A DNA stretch of 64,000 bases from Lysinibacillus timonensis (lineage in GTDB: Bacteria; Bacillota; Bacilli; Bacillales_A; Planococcaceae): the NCBI RefSeq assembly GCF_900291985.1, contig NZ_LT985980.1, positions 310,001-374,000 on the forward strand. Reading direction: 5' to 3'. The notes under the pieces are model-generated. The model saw only the letters and a program-made list of their open reading frames with translations. It had not been told where the DNA came from and made no database searches. Positions 27,956 to 36,858 of this stretch are shown piece after piece. Every line of letters begins with the position of its first letter. Within the stretch, counting starts at the first letter, position 1. Both the position numbers and the translations under genes were made by a program.

Positions 27956-28861
27956 TCAAAATCGTTCCATCGTTAAATCTGTATTGACAGCAACCGCCGC
28001 TTTATTACCATCAGCAGCAGAAATAATTAATGAAGAAGGACCGGATTTTTCAGTTTCACCAGCAATATAGATATTTTTTTCTGTTGTTCGACCAAATCCA
28101 TCCGTTACCACTGCTCCATTTTCTTCCACTTCACACCCAAGCTTTTCAGCAAATTGATTAGGGCGATAAAAGGATGGTACAACAAATCCACCTGATCTGT
28201 TAATCGTTTTACCTGATACAAATTCAATTTTTTGAAGATAACCATCATCACCTATTAAGTTTTTTACCTGTTCCGATATGATTTGTATATGTCGTTTTTC
28301 TAATTCTTCAGTCCCTTCTTTAGATAGTTGTACCCCATTTGTCACTACCATTAAATCCTTAGACCAGTTATAGACTAGTTTTGCCATATGCAATACATGC
28401 TCTTCTTTTTCCGCCCAGACAATTAATGGTTGGTCTCTTAACTCCCAGCCATCACAATAAGGGCAACTAAAAAGACTTTTCCCATAATAACTTCTAACAT
28501 TTTCAAAAGAAAATACCTCTTGAATACCTGTTGCTAAAATAATCTTTTCAGTAACAAACTCTTGACTATCTGTAGTTTTAACAATCAGTAGTTCATTAGA
28601 AGAATCTTTTGTTATTTCGCTAATCGTTGCATGAAAGTAGGATACAGATGGATATTGCTTTACTTCATTTAATCCGATTTCTTTAAACTTTTGGGGTGTA
28701 ATACCATCTCGTGTAATAAATCCATGTGACTCATGCGTAACTCTATTTCTATTTGTACCATCATCAAATACAGCAATTTTTCTTCTTGCTCTTCCTAATG
28801 TTAAACTTGAGCTTAATCCAGCAGGTCCTGCTCCAACAATAATACAATCATAAATATTCAC
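27956..28861 (-). CDS. thioredoxin reductase-like NAD(P)/FAD oxidoreductase
   Basis: 301-residue flavoprotein of the TrxR fold. It has the FAD motif CIIVGAGPAGLSSSLTLG at the N-terminus, the redox pair C133-PY-C136 in FSCPYCDGW, and the C-terminal NIYIAGETEKSGP FAD contact. The NADPH motif is poorly conserved, as in some ferredoxin/thioredoxin reductase relatives. The GTG start has AAGGGTGAAG upstream. It follows the Rrf2 regulator gene and shares a 16-bp box with it, so it is probably that regulator's target. Confidence 0.88.
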   Translation of the reverse strand: MNIYDCIIVGAGPAGLSSSLTLGRARRKIAVFDDGTNRNRVTHESHGFITRDGITPQKFKEIGLNEVKQYPSVSYFHATISEITKDSSNELLIVKTTDSQEFVTEKIILATGIQEVFSFENVRSYYGKSLFSCPYCDGWELRDQPLIVWAEKEEHVLHMAKLVYNWSKDLMVVTNGVQLSKEGTEELEKRHIQIISEQVKNLIGDDGYLQKIEFVSGKTINRSGGFVVPSFYRPNQFAEKLGCEVEENGAVVTDGFGRTTEKNIYIAGETEKSGPSSLIISAADGNKAAVAVNTDLTMERF

Positions 28862-28917
28862 ATTTCTTCACCCTTTGCTTTTATTTTTATCAACCTTTTA
28901 GAGACTTTACAACTCTT

Positions 28918-28933
28918 TAATATCTATAATTGG
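28918..28933. promoter_or_regulatory. putative Rrf2 operator, copy in front of the TrxR-like gene
   Basis: TAATATCTATAATTGG, about 57 bases upstream of the GTG of the reductase gene. Its exact reverse complement occurs at 29365-29380 in front of the Rrf2 gene. Confidence 0.6.
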
Positions 28934-28948
28934 AATAAAAAATGTGAC

Positions 28949-29350
28949 TTATGGAGCCACCGCCATTTGTTTTGCTATATCTACTATTTTTTTCTGTTTT
29001 AATTCATTCAACATCTTTTCTTCTGCGGAGATCATGACCTGTTGGATCAAACAGTCAGGATTATGACCTACACAATAGTCAAATAGTGATGTTGGACCTT
29101 CAATTGCCTGAATAATATCTAAAAAAGATATACTCTCCCAATTAGGTCTTAACTTATACCCCCCATTAGCACCGGAAATGGATTCAACCATTCCTGCCTT
29201 AACGAGCTTAGTTAAAATTTTGGACAAATACGTAGTAGAAACTTCTTGACGTTCAGCCAGTTGATGTACACCTACATGTTTCTCAGGAGTAACAACTGCT
29301 AAAAATACCATCGTATGAAGTGCATAATTCGTCGCTTTTGAATATTTCAT
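28949..29350 (-). CDS. Rrf2-family transcriptional regulator
   Basis: 133-residue dimeric winged-helix repressor. The recognition part is QLAERQEVSTTYLSKILTKL, then SGANGGYKL (wing) and the dimerization helix. Only two cysteines are seen in the effector loop (YCVGHNPDCLIQ) instead of the usual three of iron-sulfur Rrf2 proteins, so a redox-thiol or CymR/YwnA-like mode is more likely. Its start is taken at MKYSKATNY (29350). It is followed on the same strand by the TrxR-like gene. Confidence 0.9.
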   Translation of the reverse strand: MKYSKATNYALHTMVFLAVVTPEKHVGVHQLAERQEVSTTYLSKILTKLVKAGMVESISGANGGYKLRPNWESISFLDIIQAIEGPTSLFDYCVGHNPDCLIQQVMISAEEKMLNELKQKKIVDIAKQMAVAP

Positions 29351-29364
29351 GTTGTAAGTCAACT

Positions 29365-29380
29365 CCAATTATAGATATTA
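29365..29380. promoter_or_regulatory. putative Rrf2 operator, copy in front of the Rrf2 gene
   Basis: CCAATTATAGATATTA, the perfect reverse complement of 28918-28933, 15 bases upstream of the Rrf2 start. Placement suggests autoregulation. Confidence 0.6.
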
Positions 29381-29624
29381 TGTATCCATCATATCTACTT
29401 ATTCGTTTCAAGTCAAACTAATTGCATTTACTTACTACCATTAATAAATCTCTGTATTGGACAGATGTTCGCTGCTAAACAATCCGCGCATAAACGCCTT
29501 AAGTGTTAAGTAGAAAAAGACGCATTTCTTAAAAAACACGCCTATATTTCCAGAGTCGAATCATACAGCGTTCTTAATAGTCGTTCCCAATTCCTAAGAG
29601 TAATCATTGTAATTGATCCGGCTA

Positions 29625-30530
29625 TCAATTTGCACTTGCAGTATTCTCCATTGGTTTTGAAATCAAATAAATAGCTGCTAAAGTAAAACTAATTCCTACA
29701 AGATGAATGAAGGAAATCTCTTCACCTAAGATTAATACAGAGAGAATGACAGTACTCATTGGTAAAACAGCTGTTAATACTCCAGCGGTACTTGCAGGAA
29801 CTTTTGAAACACCTTGGTACATCAAAATAAAAGCAATGACAGTTACAACCACACCAAAATAGAGTACGAACCCCCACTCTGTAATAGATACATCTTCAAA
29901 TTGAAACTGGTAACCCTCATAAAGAGAAAAAGGTAAAAATAAAACTGCACCAAAAACACTGACAATCGTTGAAATAGCGAGAGGACTAACTCGCTGTGCG
30001 ACATACTTCCCAAATAGAATAAATAACGCTTCACTCATCACGGCTCCAAAAATAAGGAAATTACCAAGTAAAGGAAAAGCTCCTTGTTCAACGGTTAACA
30101 AGGACCCAGATAAATTGATGGTTAATGTTCCTAAAATTGCGAACAAAATCGCGACAATTCCTCTTTTCGCCAATTGCTCCTTAAAGAATAGGAAGGCAAG
30201 CCCCGCTGTCACTGCTGGTAGTGTACTTGTAATGATTCCACCTTCAATTGCGGTAGTTATTGTAAGCCCATATAACATCAAAATATTAAAGAAAAATACA
30301 CCAAATAATGCTTGTAAAAAAAGAATCCATAAATCTCGCATACTAATTGAAGGGATGCCTTCAAGTTTTATTAATAATGGAATTAAAATAATACTTGCGA
30401 CAAGGAATCTAAGCTCGGATGCTAAGAATACAGGAAAACTTTGAACGATGAGTTTTCCTACTACAACCGAACTCCCTACAATCATCATAGCCAAAATGAT
30501 TTTCAAATTTGGGACTAAATGTTCGTTCAA
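29625..30530 (-). CDS. EamA/DMT-family transporter
   Basis: 301-residue membrane protein of ten helices made of two EamA repeats. Typical pieces are FPVFLASELRFLVASIILIP near the start, TSTLPAVTAGLAFLFFKE at the end of repeat 1, and VLTAVLPMSTVILSVLILGE at the end of repeat 2. These transporters usually export amino acids or metabolites. The TTG start overlaps the stop of the proline dehydrogenase gene by four bases, so the two are translationally coupled and may handle a shared metabolite. Confidence 0.9.
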   Translation of the reverse strand: MNEHLVPNLKIILAMMIVGSSVVVGKLIVQSFPVFLASELRFLVASIILIPLLIKLEGIPSISMRDLWILFLQALFGVFFFNILMLYGLTITTAIEGGIITSTLPAVTAGLAFLFFKEQLAKRGIVAILFAILGTLTINLSGSLLTVEQGAFPLLGNFLIFGAVMSEALFILFGKYVAQRVSPLAISTIVSVFGAVLFLPFSLYEGYQFQFEDVSITEWGFVLYFGVVVTVIAFILMYQGVSKVPASTAGVLTAVLPMSTVILSVLILGEEISFIHLVGISFTLAAIYLISKPMENTASAN

Positions 30531-31486
30531 TAGCCTTTACTTCTTTCTGTTAGCGATGGATTGATCATATCTGTTACTGCACCATATAGATTTTCCGGGT
30601 TTTCGGCTATTCGATGACATAAATACAAATACCACTCTTTTCCGTATGGTAAATATATTTTACAGTTATACCCTTTACTTTTTAAATCCCTTAACAAATC
30701 CGGACGGATACCATGGAGCATTTCCATTTCTACGTTGGGACGACTTAGGTATTGACGGTCAACCATTTCTTGAATAAGCATCTCATCGTGTGTGGCGATG
30801 GATACTGAGTGATTGGCTTCTATTAATTGTTGTACAAGTTTAAGATAACGGTTATTTAATTCCGTTGATCTAGACATAGCAATATCATCAGATTCTTGAA
30901 AAGCTCCTTTAACAACTCGTATCTTACCTGGATAATGAATAAGTTCTTCAATATCATCGATAGATCGATATAAGTGAGCCTGTATCGTTATCCCTACATT
31001 AGGGTATTGCTCTGTTGTCTTTTTATAGATATCAAGAATGTGATTCGTTTTCGATGATTCTTCCGCACTGATCATCAGTGTTATTCCGTGCAGACTTGCT
31101 TTCTCGGCTATCTCAAGTAAATGAATATATGCTATTTCTGGATTTATCGATAACCCGATATGGGATAAATCAAGGGAGACCGTTTGCTTCATAGAGAAAG
31201 AACTCATTTCTTCAATCAGACTTAAAAACTCATTTTTTGCCTTTCGACATTCTTCTATATCCGTTATATTTTCCCCAATATATTCAAGCGAGGTAAGGTA
31301 ACCTTTTGCAATGAGTTCTTTTGCTGTTACAATTCCCTCTTCCCTTTGTTCCCCAGTGACAAATCGTTGGGCAGCTTTTAATAATATGGGATACAGTTCT
31401 TTCGATCCTTGAATATAGGATTTAATATGTTCATTTCTTGCTATCGATTTTAGTGCTTGGGTGATTTGGACTTCTGGACTAACCAT
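30527..31486 (-). CDS. proline dehydrogenase family protein
   Basis: FAD-dependent TIM-barrel enzyme of 319 residues that oxidises proline (or a related imino acid) to the pyrroline. FAD and substrate-binding stretches include VSLDLSHIGLSINPE, IRVVKGAFQES, SIATHDEMLIQEM and VEMEMLHGIRPDLLRDL, with the end KIYLPYGKEWYLYLCHRI as in Bacillus PutB/FadM. It is divergent from a MocR regulator and coupled to a DMT transporter, which suggests a small regulon for one amino acid. Confidence 0.92.
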   Translation of the reverse strand: MVSPEVQITQALKSIARNEHIKSYIQGSKELYPILLKAAQRFVTGEQREEGIVTAKELIAKGYLTSLEYIGENITDIEECRKAKNEFLSLIEEMSSFSMKQTVSLDLSHIGLSINPEIAYIHLLEIAEKASLHGITLMISAEESSKTNHILDIYKKTTEQYPNVGITIQAHLYRSIDDIEELIHYPGKIRVVKGAFQESDDIAMSRSTELNNRYLKLVQQLIEANHSVSIATHDEMLIQEMVDRQYLSRPNVEMEMLHGIRPDLLRDLKSKGYNCKIYLPYGKEWYLYLCHRIAENPENLYGAVTDMINPSLTERSKGY

Positions 31487-31527
31487 TACCATACATCTCC
31501 TTTTTTTCTATTTGTTTCAACTTTATC

Positions 31528-31581
31528 ATGGTAAAATGGTTTCTATTAGTACCATTTATTATCATTTTTGATGGTACCAAT
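31528..31581. promoter_or_regulatory. repeated ATGGTA boxes in the divergent MocR/proline dehydrogenase region
   Basis: Three copies of an ATGGTA-type box: CATGGTAAAATGG at about 31528-31540, AGTACCAT (inverted) at 31548-31555, and ATGGTACC at 31571-31578. The last two form an inverted pair TTAGTACCATT / GATGGTACCAA. MocR-type regulators often bind such combinations of direct and inverted repeats between divergent genes. Confidence 0.55.
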
Positions 31582-31605
31582 TTTATTGAAGGAGAACATG
31601 TACAT

Positions 31606-33015
31606 ATGCTTTGGTTACCCATTGATCGATCATCAGATATACCTTTAATTAGGCAAGTTTATCAGCAAATTCGGGAACGAATATTAAATGGCAACTTACA
31701 ATCAGGAGAGAAACTACCATCGACACGTGAACTATCTTCAGAGTTGAAAGTGTCAAGGAATGTGATTTTAGAAGCTTATGACCAATTATTGGCTGAAGGT
31801 TTTTTAGTTTCACGGATGGGTTCAGGGACATTTGTGGCTGACGGGGCTTTTTTAGAACAAACGAAACATTCTTCTTCGTCTGATTCTATTAATTGGGTTG
31901 CAGATAACAATAAAGATCATGATATGATCAACTTTCGTTCGGGGATTCCCGCATTGGATTTATTCCCTCGTAAAACATGGGCAAAATTGTCACATCAAAT
32001 ATGGAACGATATACCGTCTTCTTCGTTTGGATATGATATGCCTGAAGGACGTCCCGAATTAAGACACGTTTTATCACGCTATTTACTAAAAACAAGGGGT
32101 GTAGATTGTCACCCTGAACAAATTATTATCACTTCTGGTGCAACTCAGGCTTTAACCCTTGTTTCGAAATTACTTTTATCTCCAGATGATGTCGTCATAA
32201 TGGAAGATCCAATAACGAATGATATTCAAACCATTTTTAAAACGTCAGGCGCTATCATTCATCCTATACCAGTTGATCAGGATGGAATGAAGACATCTTT
32301 AGTACCATTCAACAAAAATCCGAAGTTTGTCTTTCTCACCCCTTCACATCAGTTCCCTTTAGGAGGTACGTTACCCATTCAAAGACGAATTCAATTAATT
32401 CACTACTCGAGAGAAACAAATTGTTATCTAGTTGAGGATGATTATGACAGTGAGTTTCGATATGAAGGTCCACCCGTAAGCTCATTACAAGGACTGGATT
32501 CAGAACGTGTATTGTACATTGGTTCGTTTAGTAAAATCTTATCACCAGCTCTTAGACTGGGCTATGTAATTCTTCCTTCCCATCTGATTGAAAAAGCACG
32601 CAAGCTAAAATGGTTTTCGGATCTGCATACCCCTTCTTTAGAGCAGCTGATCCTTGCACGGTTTATTGATGAGGGTTACTTGGAACGACATATTACGAAG
32701 ATGAAAAAAGTGTATAAAGAACGAAGAAACTTCCTTATTCATTGTTTAAACACAACATTTTCAAATAAGATTACGATTTTCGGATTTTCAACAGGCTTAC
32801 ACCTAGTTATAGAATTGGATGAATACCATTTTTCAGAAGAATTGCTTAATTGGATTGAACAATGTGGAGTTCAAGTATATTCGGTAGAAGATCATACAAT
32901 TGAAAAAGGAAAACATTCTAATCAAATTATTTTAGGTTACGGGCATCTAACAAAAGAAGAAATAAAAGAAGGCGTGACAAGACTACACCAAGCAATAGCA
33001 AATTTTAAATCCTAA
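31606..33015 (+). CDS. MocR/PdxR-type transcriptional regulator (GntR HTH fused to aminotransferase fold)
   Basis: 469 residues. The GntR winged helix occupies about 1-75 (QIRERILNGNLQSGEKLPST, LKVSRNVILEAYDQL). It is followed by a fold-type I aminotransferase domain with the PLP lysine region YIGSFSKILSPALRLGY and the VEDDYDSEFRYEG motif. Such regulators sense PLP or amino acids. An ATG at 31606 is used because GAAGGAG precedes it; the upstream in-frame ATG at 31528 has no site and would overlap the operator. It is divergent from proline dehydrogenase. Confidence 0.92.
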   Translation: MLWLPIDRSSDIPLIRQVYQQIRERILNGNLQSGEKLPSTRELSSELKVSRNVILEAYDQLLAEGFLVSRMGSGTFVADGAFLEQTKHSSSSDSINWVADNNKDHDMINFRSGIPALDLFPRKTWAKLSHQIWNDIPSSSFGYDMPEGRPELRHVLSRYLLKTRGVDCHPEQIIITSGATQALTLVSKLLLSPDDVVIMEDPITNDIQTIFKTSGAIIHPIPVDQDGMKTSLVPFNKNPKFVFLTPSHQFPLGGTLPIQRRIQLIHYSRETNCYLVEDDYDSEFRYEGPPVSSLQGLDSERVLYIGSFSKILSPALRLGYVILPSHLIEKARKLKWFSDLHTPSLEQLILARFIDEGYLERHITKMKKVYKERRNFLIHCLNTTFSNKITIFGFSTGLHLVIELDEYHFSEELLNWIEQCGVQVYSVEDHTIEKGKHSNQIILGYGHLTKEEIKEGVTRLHQAIANFKS

Positions 33016-33020
33016 AGGAA

Positions 33021-33062
33021 GAGCCGATTCAATCCATAGCATAAAGGAAATCGGCTTTTTTT
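33021..33062 (+). terminator. terminator of the MocR gene
   Basis: Stem AGCCGATT / AATCGGCT, followed by seven T, directly after the MocR stop codon. Confidence 0.9.
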
Positions 33063-33262
33063 ATCCAGTAATTGAATGAACGTTTTTCTTCAAAGGCCTC
33101 TGTATTCTCTTAGGGAAAAGGACCCTTTAGCTGAACAAAGATGAGATTATCCCGCCACTTAACCCAGACATATTACTTCACCCTTAATTGTTTTATTCAC
33201 TTCTGCCCCAGTAGTTAAATGAGTGTTTAATCTTACTATTAATCTCTCGTGCCAATATTGTT

Positions 33263-33781
33263 TTATTTAAGTTGTTCACTTAATGCCTGTTCTAGAAGCC
33301 TCCATTGTTTAACCATATCTTCCCATTCGTATGGATTTGACTCTCTCAAATCGAAACCGGCATGACTCAAGGCTTCCCCTACTAAATCAACATAATCAGT
33401 ATCTTCATCATCCCATTTAGCAAGCTCGAACAACTCATTTTGCGGCAATCGTTTCAAATATTCATATATTTCCTCTAATAACAGTACTTCATCTTTATTT
33501 AAAACATCTGAAGCAAAATGATCAAACTTCACTGTACTTAATATACTTGTACGCACTTTATCTAACTGATTAATAATGATTTGAGGTTCTTCCCAACCAA
33601 TATCTCTTTGATCAGTAATCGCTGCGTTTAATAGATATAAAGGGTAGTGTATCTCCTGGTAAATGTACTCTTTTTGCTCCGAACGAACATTATTAATTTT
33701 CATTGTTAATAGAAAAATGACAAAAGCACATAGAGAAAATACTAAAATAATAAACTTTTTACTTTGAATAATTTTTAACAT
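33263..33781 (-). CDS. hypothetical membrane-anchored protein (172 aa)
   Basis: One N-terminal membrane anchor (KFIILVFSLCAFVIFLLTM, about residues 8-27), then an extracellular, acidic helical domain (EYIYQEIHYPLYLLNAAI, LLLEEIYEYLKRLPQNEL). GGGGG precedes the ATG at 33781. It lies 43 bases after the stop of the similar membrane-anchored gene at 33825-34406, so they form a pair. No family was recognised. The 250 bases to the MocR terminator hold nothing else. Confidence 0.65.
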   Translation of the reverse strand: MLKIIQSKKFIILVFSLCAFVIFLLTMKINNVRSEQKEYIYQEIHYPLYLLNAAITDQRDIGWEEPQIIINQLDKVRTSILSTVKFDHFASDVLNKDEVLLLEEIYEYLKRLPQNELFELAKWDDEDTDYVDLVGEALSHAGFDLRESNPYEWEDMVKQWRLLEQALSEQLK

Positions 33782-33824
33782 TTTAGTTTCCCCCTCTTTA
33801 ATCATTTTCCACTAAATTTACTTC

Positions 33825-34406
33825 CTATGATTGTTGCCCATCAAATCTATACCATTTTAAATCTTCACTACTAATTATATTTGAGTCTTTGGGGTATCCG
33901 TAATAATAGAGTATTTTACCTTCTTTATTTAGTGCCACTGGATAAAGAGAGTATAGTGGTTGACTAGATGAGTATAAAAAAGAAATACGTTCTCCTTTCT
34001 TTATTTCCTTTCTTTCTATATTAGGTTCGATGCCAGCCTCAATGTATGCTACGTCTTCATCGAATGAAATTACACTCAATAAGGCGCCTTCATTATGATC
34101 AGTTGTAAAGCTAATCCCACCAACCGTTTGAATTTTATCTGAACTATATGGAATATAGGTTGATAGACTACTACGGAAAAACAACCCTGACTTTTCAGAT
34201 AGTACTGTTTGATACACCTGATCAAGGTCACTGTTAAATAAAAAAATAACCGATGAACCTATATTATATTGCTCCATCAATTCTGCATCTTCAGAAAGGA
34301 AAGCATTACTTTTAGCAGCACTTAACGCCGAAAACCTATAACCACTTATAAAAATTATGAATGTGATTACAATTAACAATGGTACTACCAAAATCCATTT
34401 TTTCAT
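33825..34406 (-). CDS. hypothetical membrane-anchored protein (193 aa)
   Basis: N-terminal membrane helix (KKWILVVPLLIVITFIIFIS) and an extracellular domain with KGERISFLYSSSQPLYSLYP and YYYGYPKDSN. No cysteines or catalytic residues are noted. GGGGGC lies seven bases before the ATG at 34406. First gene of a two-gene unit with 33263-33781. Function unknown. Confidence 0.65.
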   Translation of the reverse strand: MKKWILVVPLLIVITFIIFISGYRFSALSAAKSNAFLSEDAELMEQYNIGSSVIFLFNSDLDQVYQTVLSEKSGLFFRSSLSTYIPYSSDKIQTVGGISFTTDHNEGALLSVISFDEDVAYIEAGIEPNIERKEIKKGERISFLYSSSQPLYSLYPVALNKEGKILYYYGYPKDSNIISSEDLKWYRFDGQQS

Positions 34407-34644
34407 TTTTAAGCCCCCTAATCCCATCTCCTATAAATCTACAAAACTGTCCTTTTCATTAGAATAGCTTTCACACAATCTTATTAAAACTTTACCACAA
34501 ATATCCAGTTAATTCTTGTATTGCGCTATTCTATTAAAGCCCTAATATCAAAATTACCGCCTGGTCGTTCCAAAAAAGCGGGCGGTTAGTATAATTCCGA
34601 GATATTGTAAGAAGATATCAATAAGGAATGTTCAGCACAGATTG

Positions 34645-35136
34645 ATGAATGAAGGTGTTTACACGGTGTTCATTGGAACAGTCAATTTTCTTATAAGTTG
34701 GATTGTATTTTTTTCCTTCTCTAATAGAAAGAAATTTCCATTGTATATGGTTACTGGATACATGGGTGTTACTCTTGCATTGATTACAGATTTGTTGATG
34801 TATATTTATCCGCTATGGTATTACCCGGGTACAAAGATAGAACTGTTTTGTATTCAATTGTTAAATGGTTTTGGAATTTATTTTGTGACAATCTATTTTT
34901 TTCTACAGTCGATACCCAAAAAACAAACCGTTTTATCGATGACACTACATATATTGAATTGGTCTATATTCGTCATCATACTTGAACTGATTTACTTGTA
35001 TTTTGGGTTTATTAAATACGGATTATGGTGGAACATAGGATTCTCCTATGTTGCTGATTGGATATTATTTATTGTTTTCTACTTCCATCATAAGTGGGTA
35101 TCAAAGAACCTTATCATAAATGATCATTCTAAATAA
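34645..35136 (+). CDS. CBO0543-family-like membrane protein (163 aa)
   Basis: About five membrane helices: TVFIGTVNFLISWIVFFSF, MVTGYMGVTLALITDLLMYI, LFCIQLLNGFGIYFVTIYFF, LNWSIFVIILELIYLYFGFI and YVADWILFIVFYF. The KYGLWWNIGFSY region and the layout resemble the CBO0543 family of unknown function. There is a weak ribosome binding site. It is followed 12 bases later by a second protein of the same type, so they probably form one operon. Confidence 0.7.
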   Translation: MNEGVYTVFIGTVNFLISWIVFFSFSNRKKFPLYMVTGYMGVTLALITDLLMYIYPLWYYPGTKIELFCIQLLNGFGIYFVTIYFFLQSIPKKQTVLSMTLHILNWSIFVIILELIYLYFGFIKYGLWWNIGFSYVADWILFIVFYFHHKWVSKNLIINDHSK

Positions 35137-35147
35137 GGAGGATTATC

Positions 35148-35693
35148 ATGCAACCGACTTGGCAAAACGTTCTTGAATTAACAGAGCAGTTTAGATATAC
35201 AATAACGGAGTATTGGCTGAATGAAAGCGTATTCACTTTGAGTTGGTGGATTCTCCTTGTAACAACGATAGGTCTCTTTATTATATGGTTCATCATTTTA
35301 GATAAAAAAAGGATATTCGAGATTATCACATACGGATTTTTTGTCGGGACGATTGCAATATACGCGGATGCAATTGGTATTTCGTTAGGGTTATGGCACT
35401 ACCCAACGACGTTAATACCAATACCTTATACGATTGAAATACACCGAATGCAAATGCCTATTATTTATATGATGATTTACCAGTACTTTGGACCATGGAA
35501 GGCTTTTTTAATTGCTTCAACAATCAATGCATTAGTTTTCGCATTTATGATGGAACCATTATTAGTTTGGTTACACATTTATGAACCCTATCATTGGGAA
35601 CATATCTATTCATTAATCCCTTATTTTGTTATAGCTGTTGTATTCAAATGGTTAATCAATAAGTTCAAACAATTAGACCAGCATTATCAATAG
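35148..35693 (+). CDS. CBO0543-family-like membrane protein (181 aa)
   Basis: About five helices: SWWILLVTTIGLFIIWFIIL, GFFVGTIAIYADAIGISLGL, QMPIIYMMIYQYF, AFLIASTINALVFAFMMEPL and IPYFVIAVVFKWLI. The LWHYPTTLIP segment recalls the YPLWYYPGT region of the preceding gene, so the two are likely diverged duplicates. AAGGAGG precedes the ATG. Role unknown. Confidence 0.75.
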   Translation: MQPTWQNVLELTEQFRYTITEYWLNESVFTLSWWILLVTTIGLFIIWFIILDKKRIFEIITYGFFVGTIAIYADAIGISLGLWHYPTTLIPIPYTIEIHRMQMPIIYMMIYQYFGPWKAFLIASTINALVFAFMMEPLLVWLHIYEPYHWEHIYSLIPYFVIAVVFKWLINKFKQLDQHYQ

Positions 35694-35883
35694 TTCGATA
35701 TCAAAATTATTAACGTATCATTTAAATGAATAGTAAACCTATGTACTTAATATTATCCGTTTTTTTGGATTTAAAGATATCTTTAAAGATTTTACCACGC
35801 TAAGAAATTCGTCAATGATCGTTATTATAATCATCATTGTTTAGGAAAACCTAGTTGAAGAAAAAATGCTAGGAGGATAAAAA

Positions 35884-36741
35884 ATGCAAGAACATCCAAA
35901 AGAAAACATAAAAACTTTTTGCATGAGTGAATACGATGTATTAAAACGAGTAATCCTTTGTCAGCCACAATATATGACGATACGTGATGTAATCAATGAA
36001 ACACAGAAACATTTTAAGAATGAAGGTATCCATATTGAACGTGCACTCGAGCAGCATGATGCATTTGTTAGAAGTCTAAAGGAACACGGCGTCGAAGTGA
36101 TTTTATTACCTTATCATAAAAAATATCCTGAACAAGTCTTTACACGAGATATTGGTTTTACACTAGGACAAACCATCTTTGTAGCTAAAATGGCAACCAA
36201 GGTTCGTGCAGGTGAGGAAAACGTTTTAAAACTTTGGTTAGAGGATGAAGAAATCTCTTATTACAATTTAGTCGAGGAACAAATTGAAGGTGGCGATGTT
36301 GTAATTGATCAAGATACTATTTATGTGGGGCTCAGTAATCGTACAAACCAAAAGGCTGTCGAACAATTACAACGTCTTTTAGTTAAATTTAATGTGATAC
36401 CAATAGCATTTAAAGAAAAATACCTGCATTTGGATTGTGTATTCAATGTTGTTTCACCAGAAGTAGCTCTTATTTACCCAAAAGCATTAACCCAAAAGGA
36501 CATTGATTATTTTTCAACACGTTATGATTTAATTGAGGTATCGGAAGAAGAACAATTTCAATTAGGTACAAATGTATTAAGTATTGGTAACAAACGAGTA
36601 TTAAGTTTGCCAGTCAATGAGAAAGTTAATAATCAGCTTCGTAACCGGGGCTTTCAAGTAATTGAAGTAGATATTACAGAAATCATCAAATCTGGTGGCT
36701 CCTTCCGTTGTTGCACTCTTCCTATCTTACGTGAAGCGTAA
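35884..36741 (+). CDS. dimethylarginine dimethylaminohydrolase/arginine deiminase-type hydrolase
   Basis: Amidino-transferase-fold hydrolase of 285 residues. Likely substrate and catalytic residues: D89 (VFTRDIGF), EGGD at 135-138, H182 (KYLHLDCVF) and nucleophile C276 in GGSFRCCTLP. The arrangement fits DDAH (methylarginine to citrulline) more than ArcA, because it is short and lacks the ArcA extra domain. CTAGGAGG lies before the ATG. It is single and not linked to arcBC. Confidence 0.9.
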   Translation: MQEHPKENIKTFCMSEYDVLKRVILCQPQYMTIRDVINETQKHFKNEGIHIERALEQHDAFVRSLKEHGVEVILLPYHKKYPEQVFTRDIGFTLGQTIFVAKMATKVRAGEENVLKLWLEDEEISYYNLVEEQIEGGDVVIDQDTIYVGLSNRTNQKAVEQLQRLLVKFNVIPIAFKEKYLHLDCVFNVVSPEVALIYPKALTQKDIDYFSTRYDLIEVSEEEQFQLGTNVLSIGNKRVLSLPVNEKVNNQLRNRGFQVIEVDITEIIKSGGSFRCCTLPILREA

Positions 36742-36858
36742 AATTAAAATATAAAAATGATGATATTCAACCCAAAGACCAAAAGAAATTGGCATATTTT
36801 ATTAACAAATGAACCCATTATCAGTTTAATTACTAAAAACACATCACCTATTTTTGAT

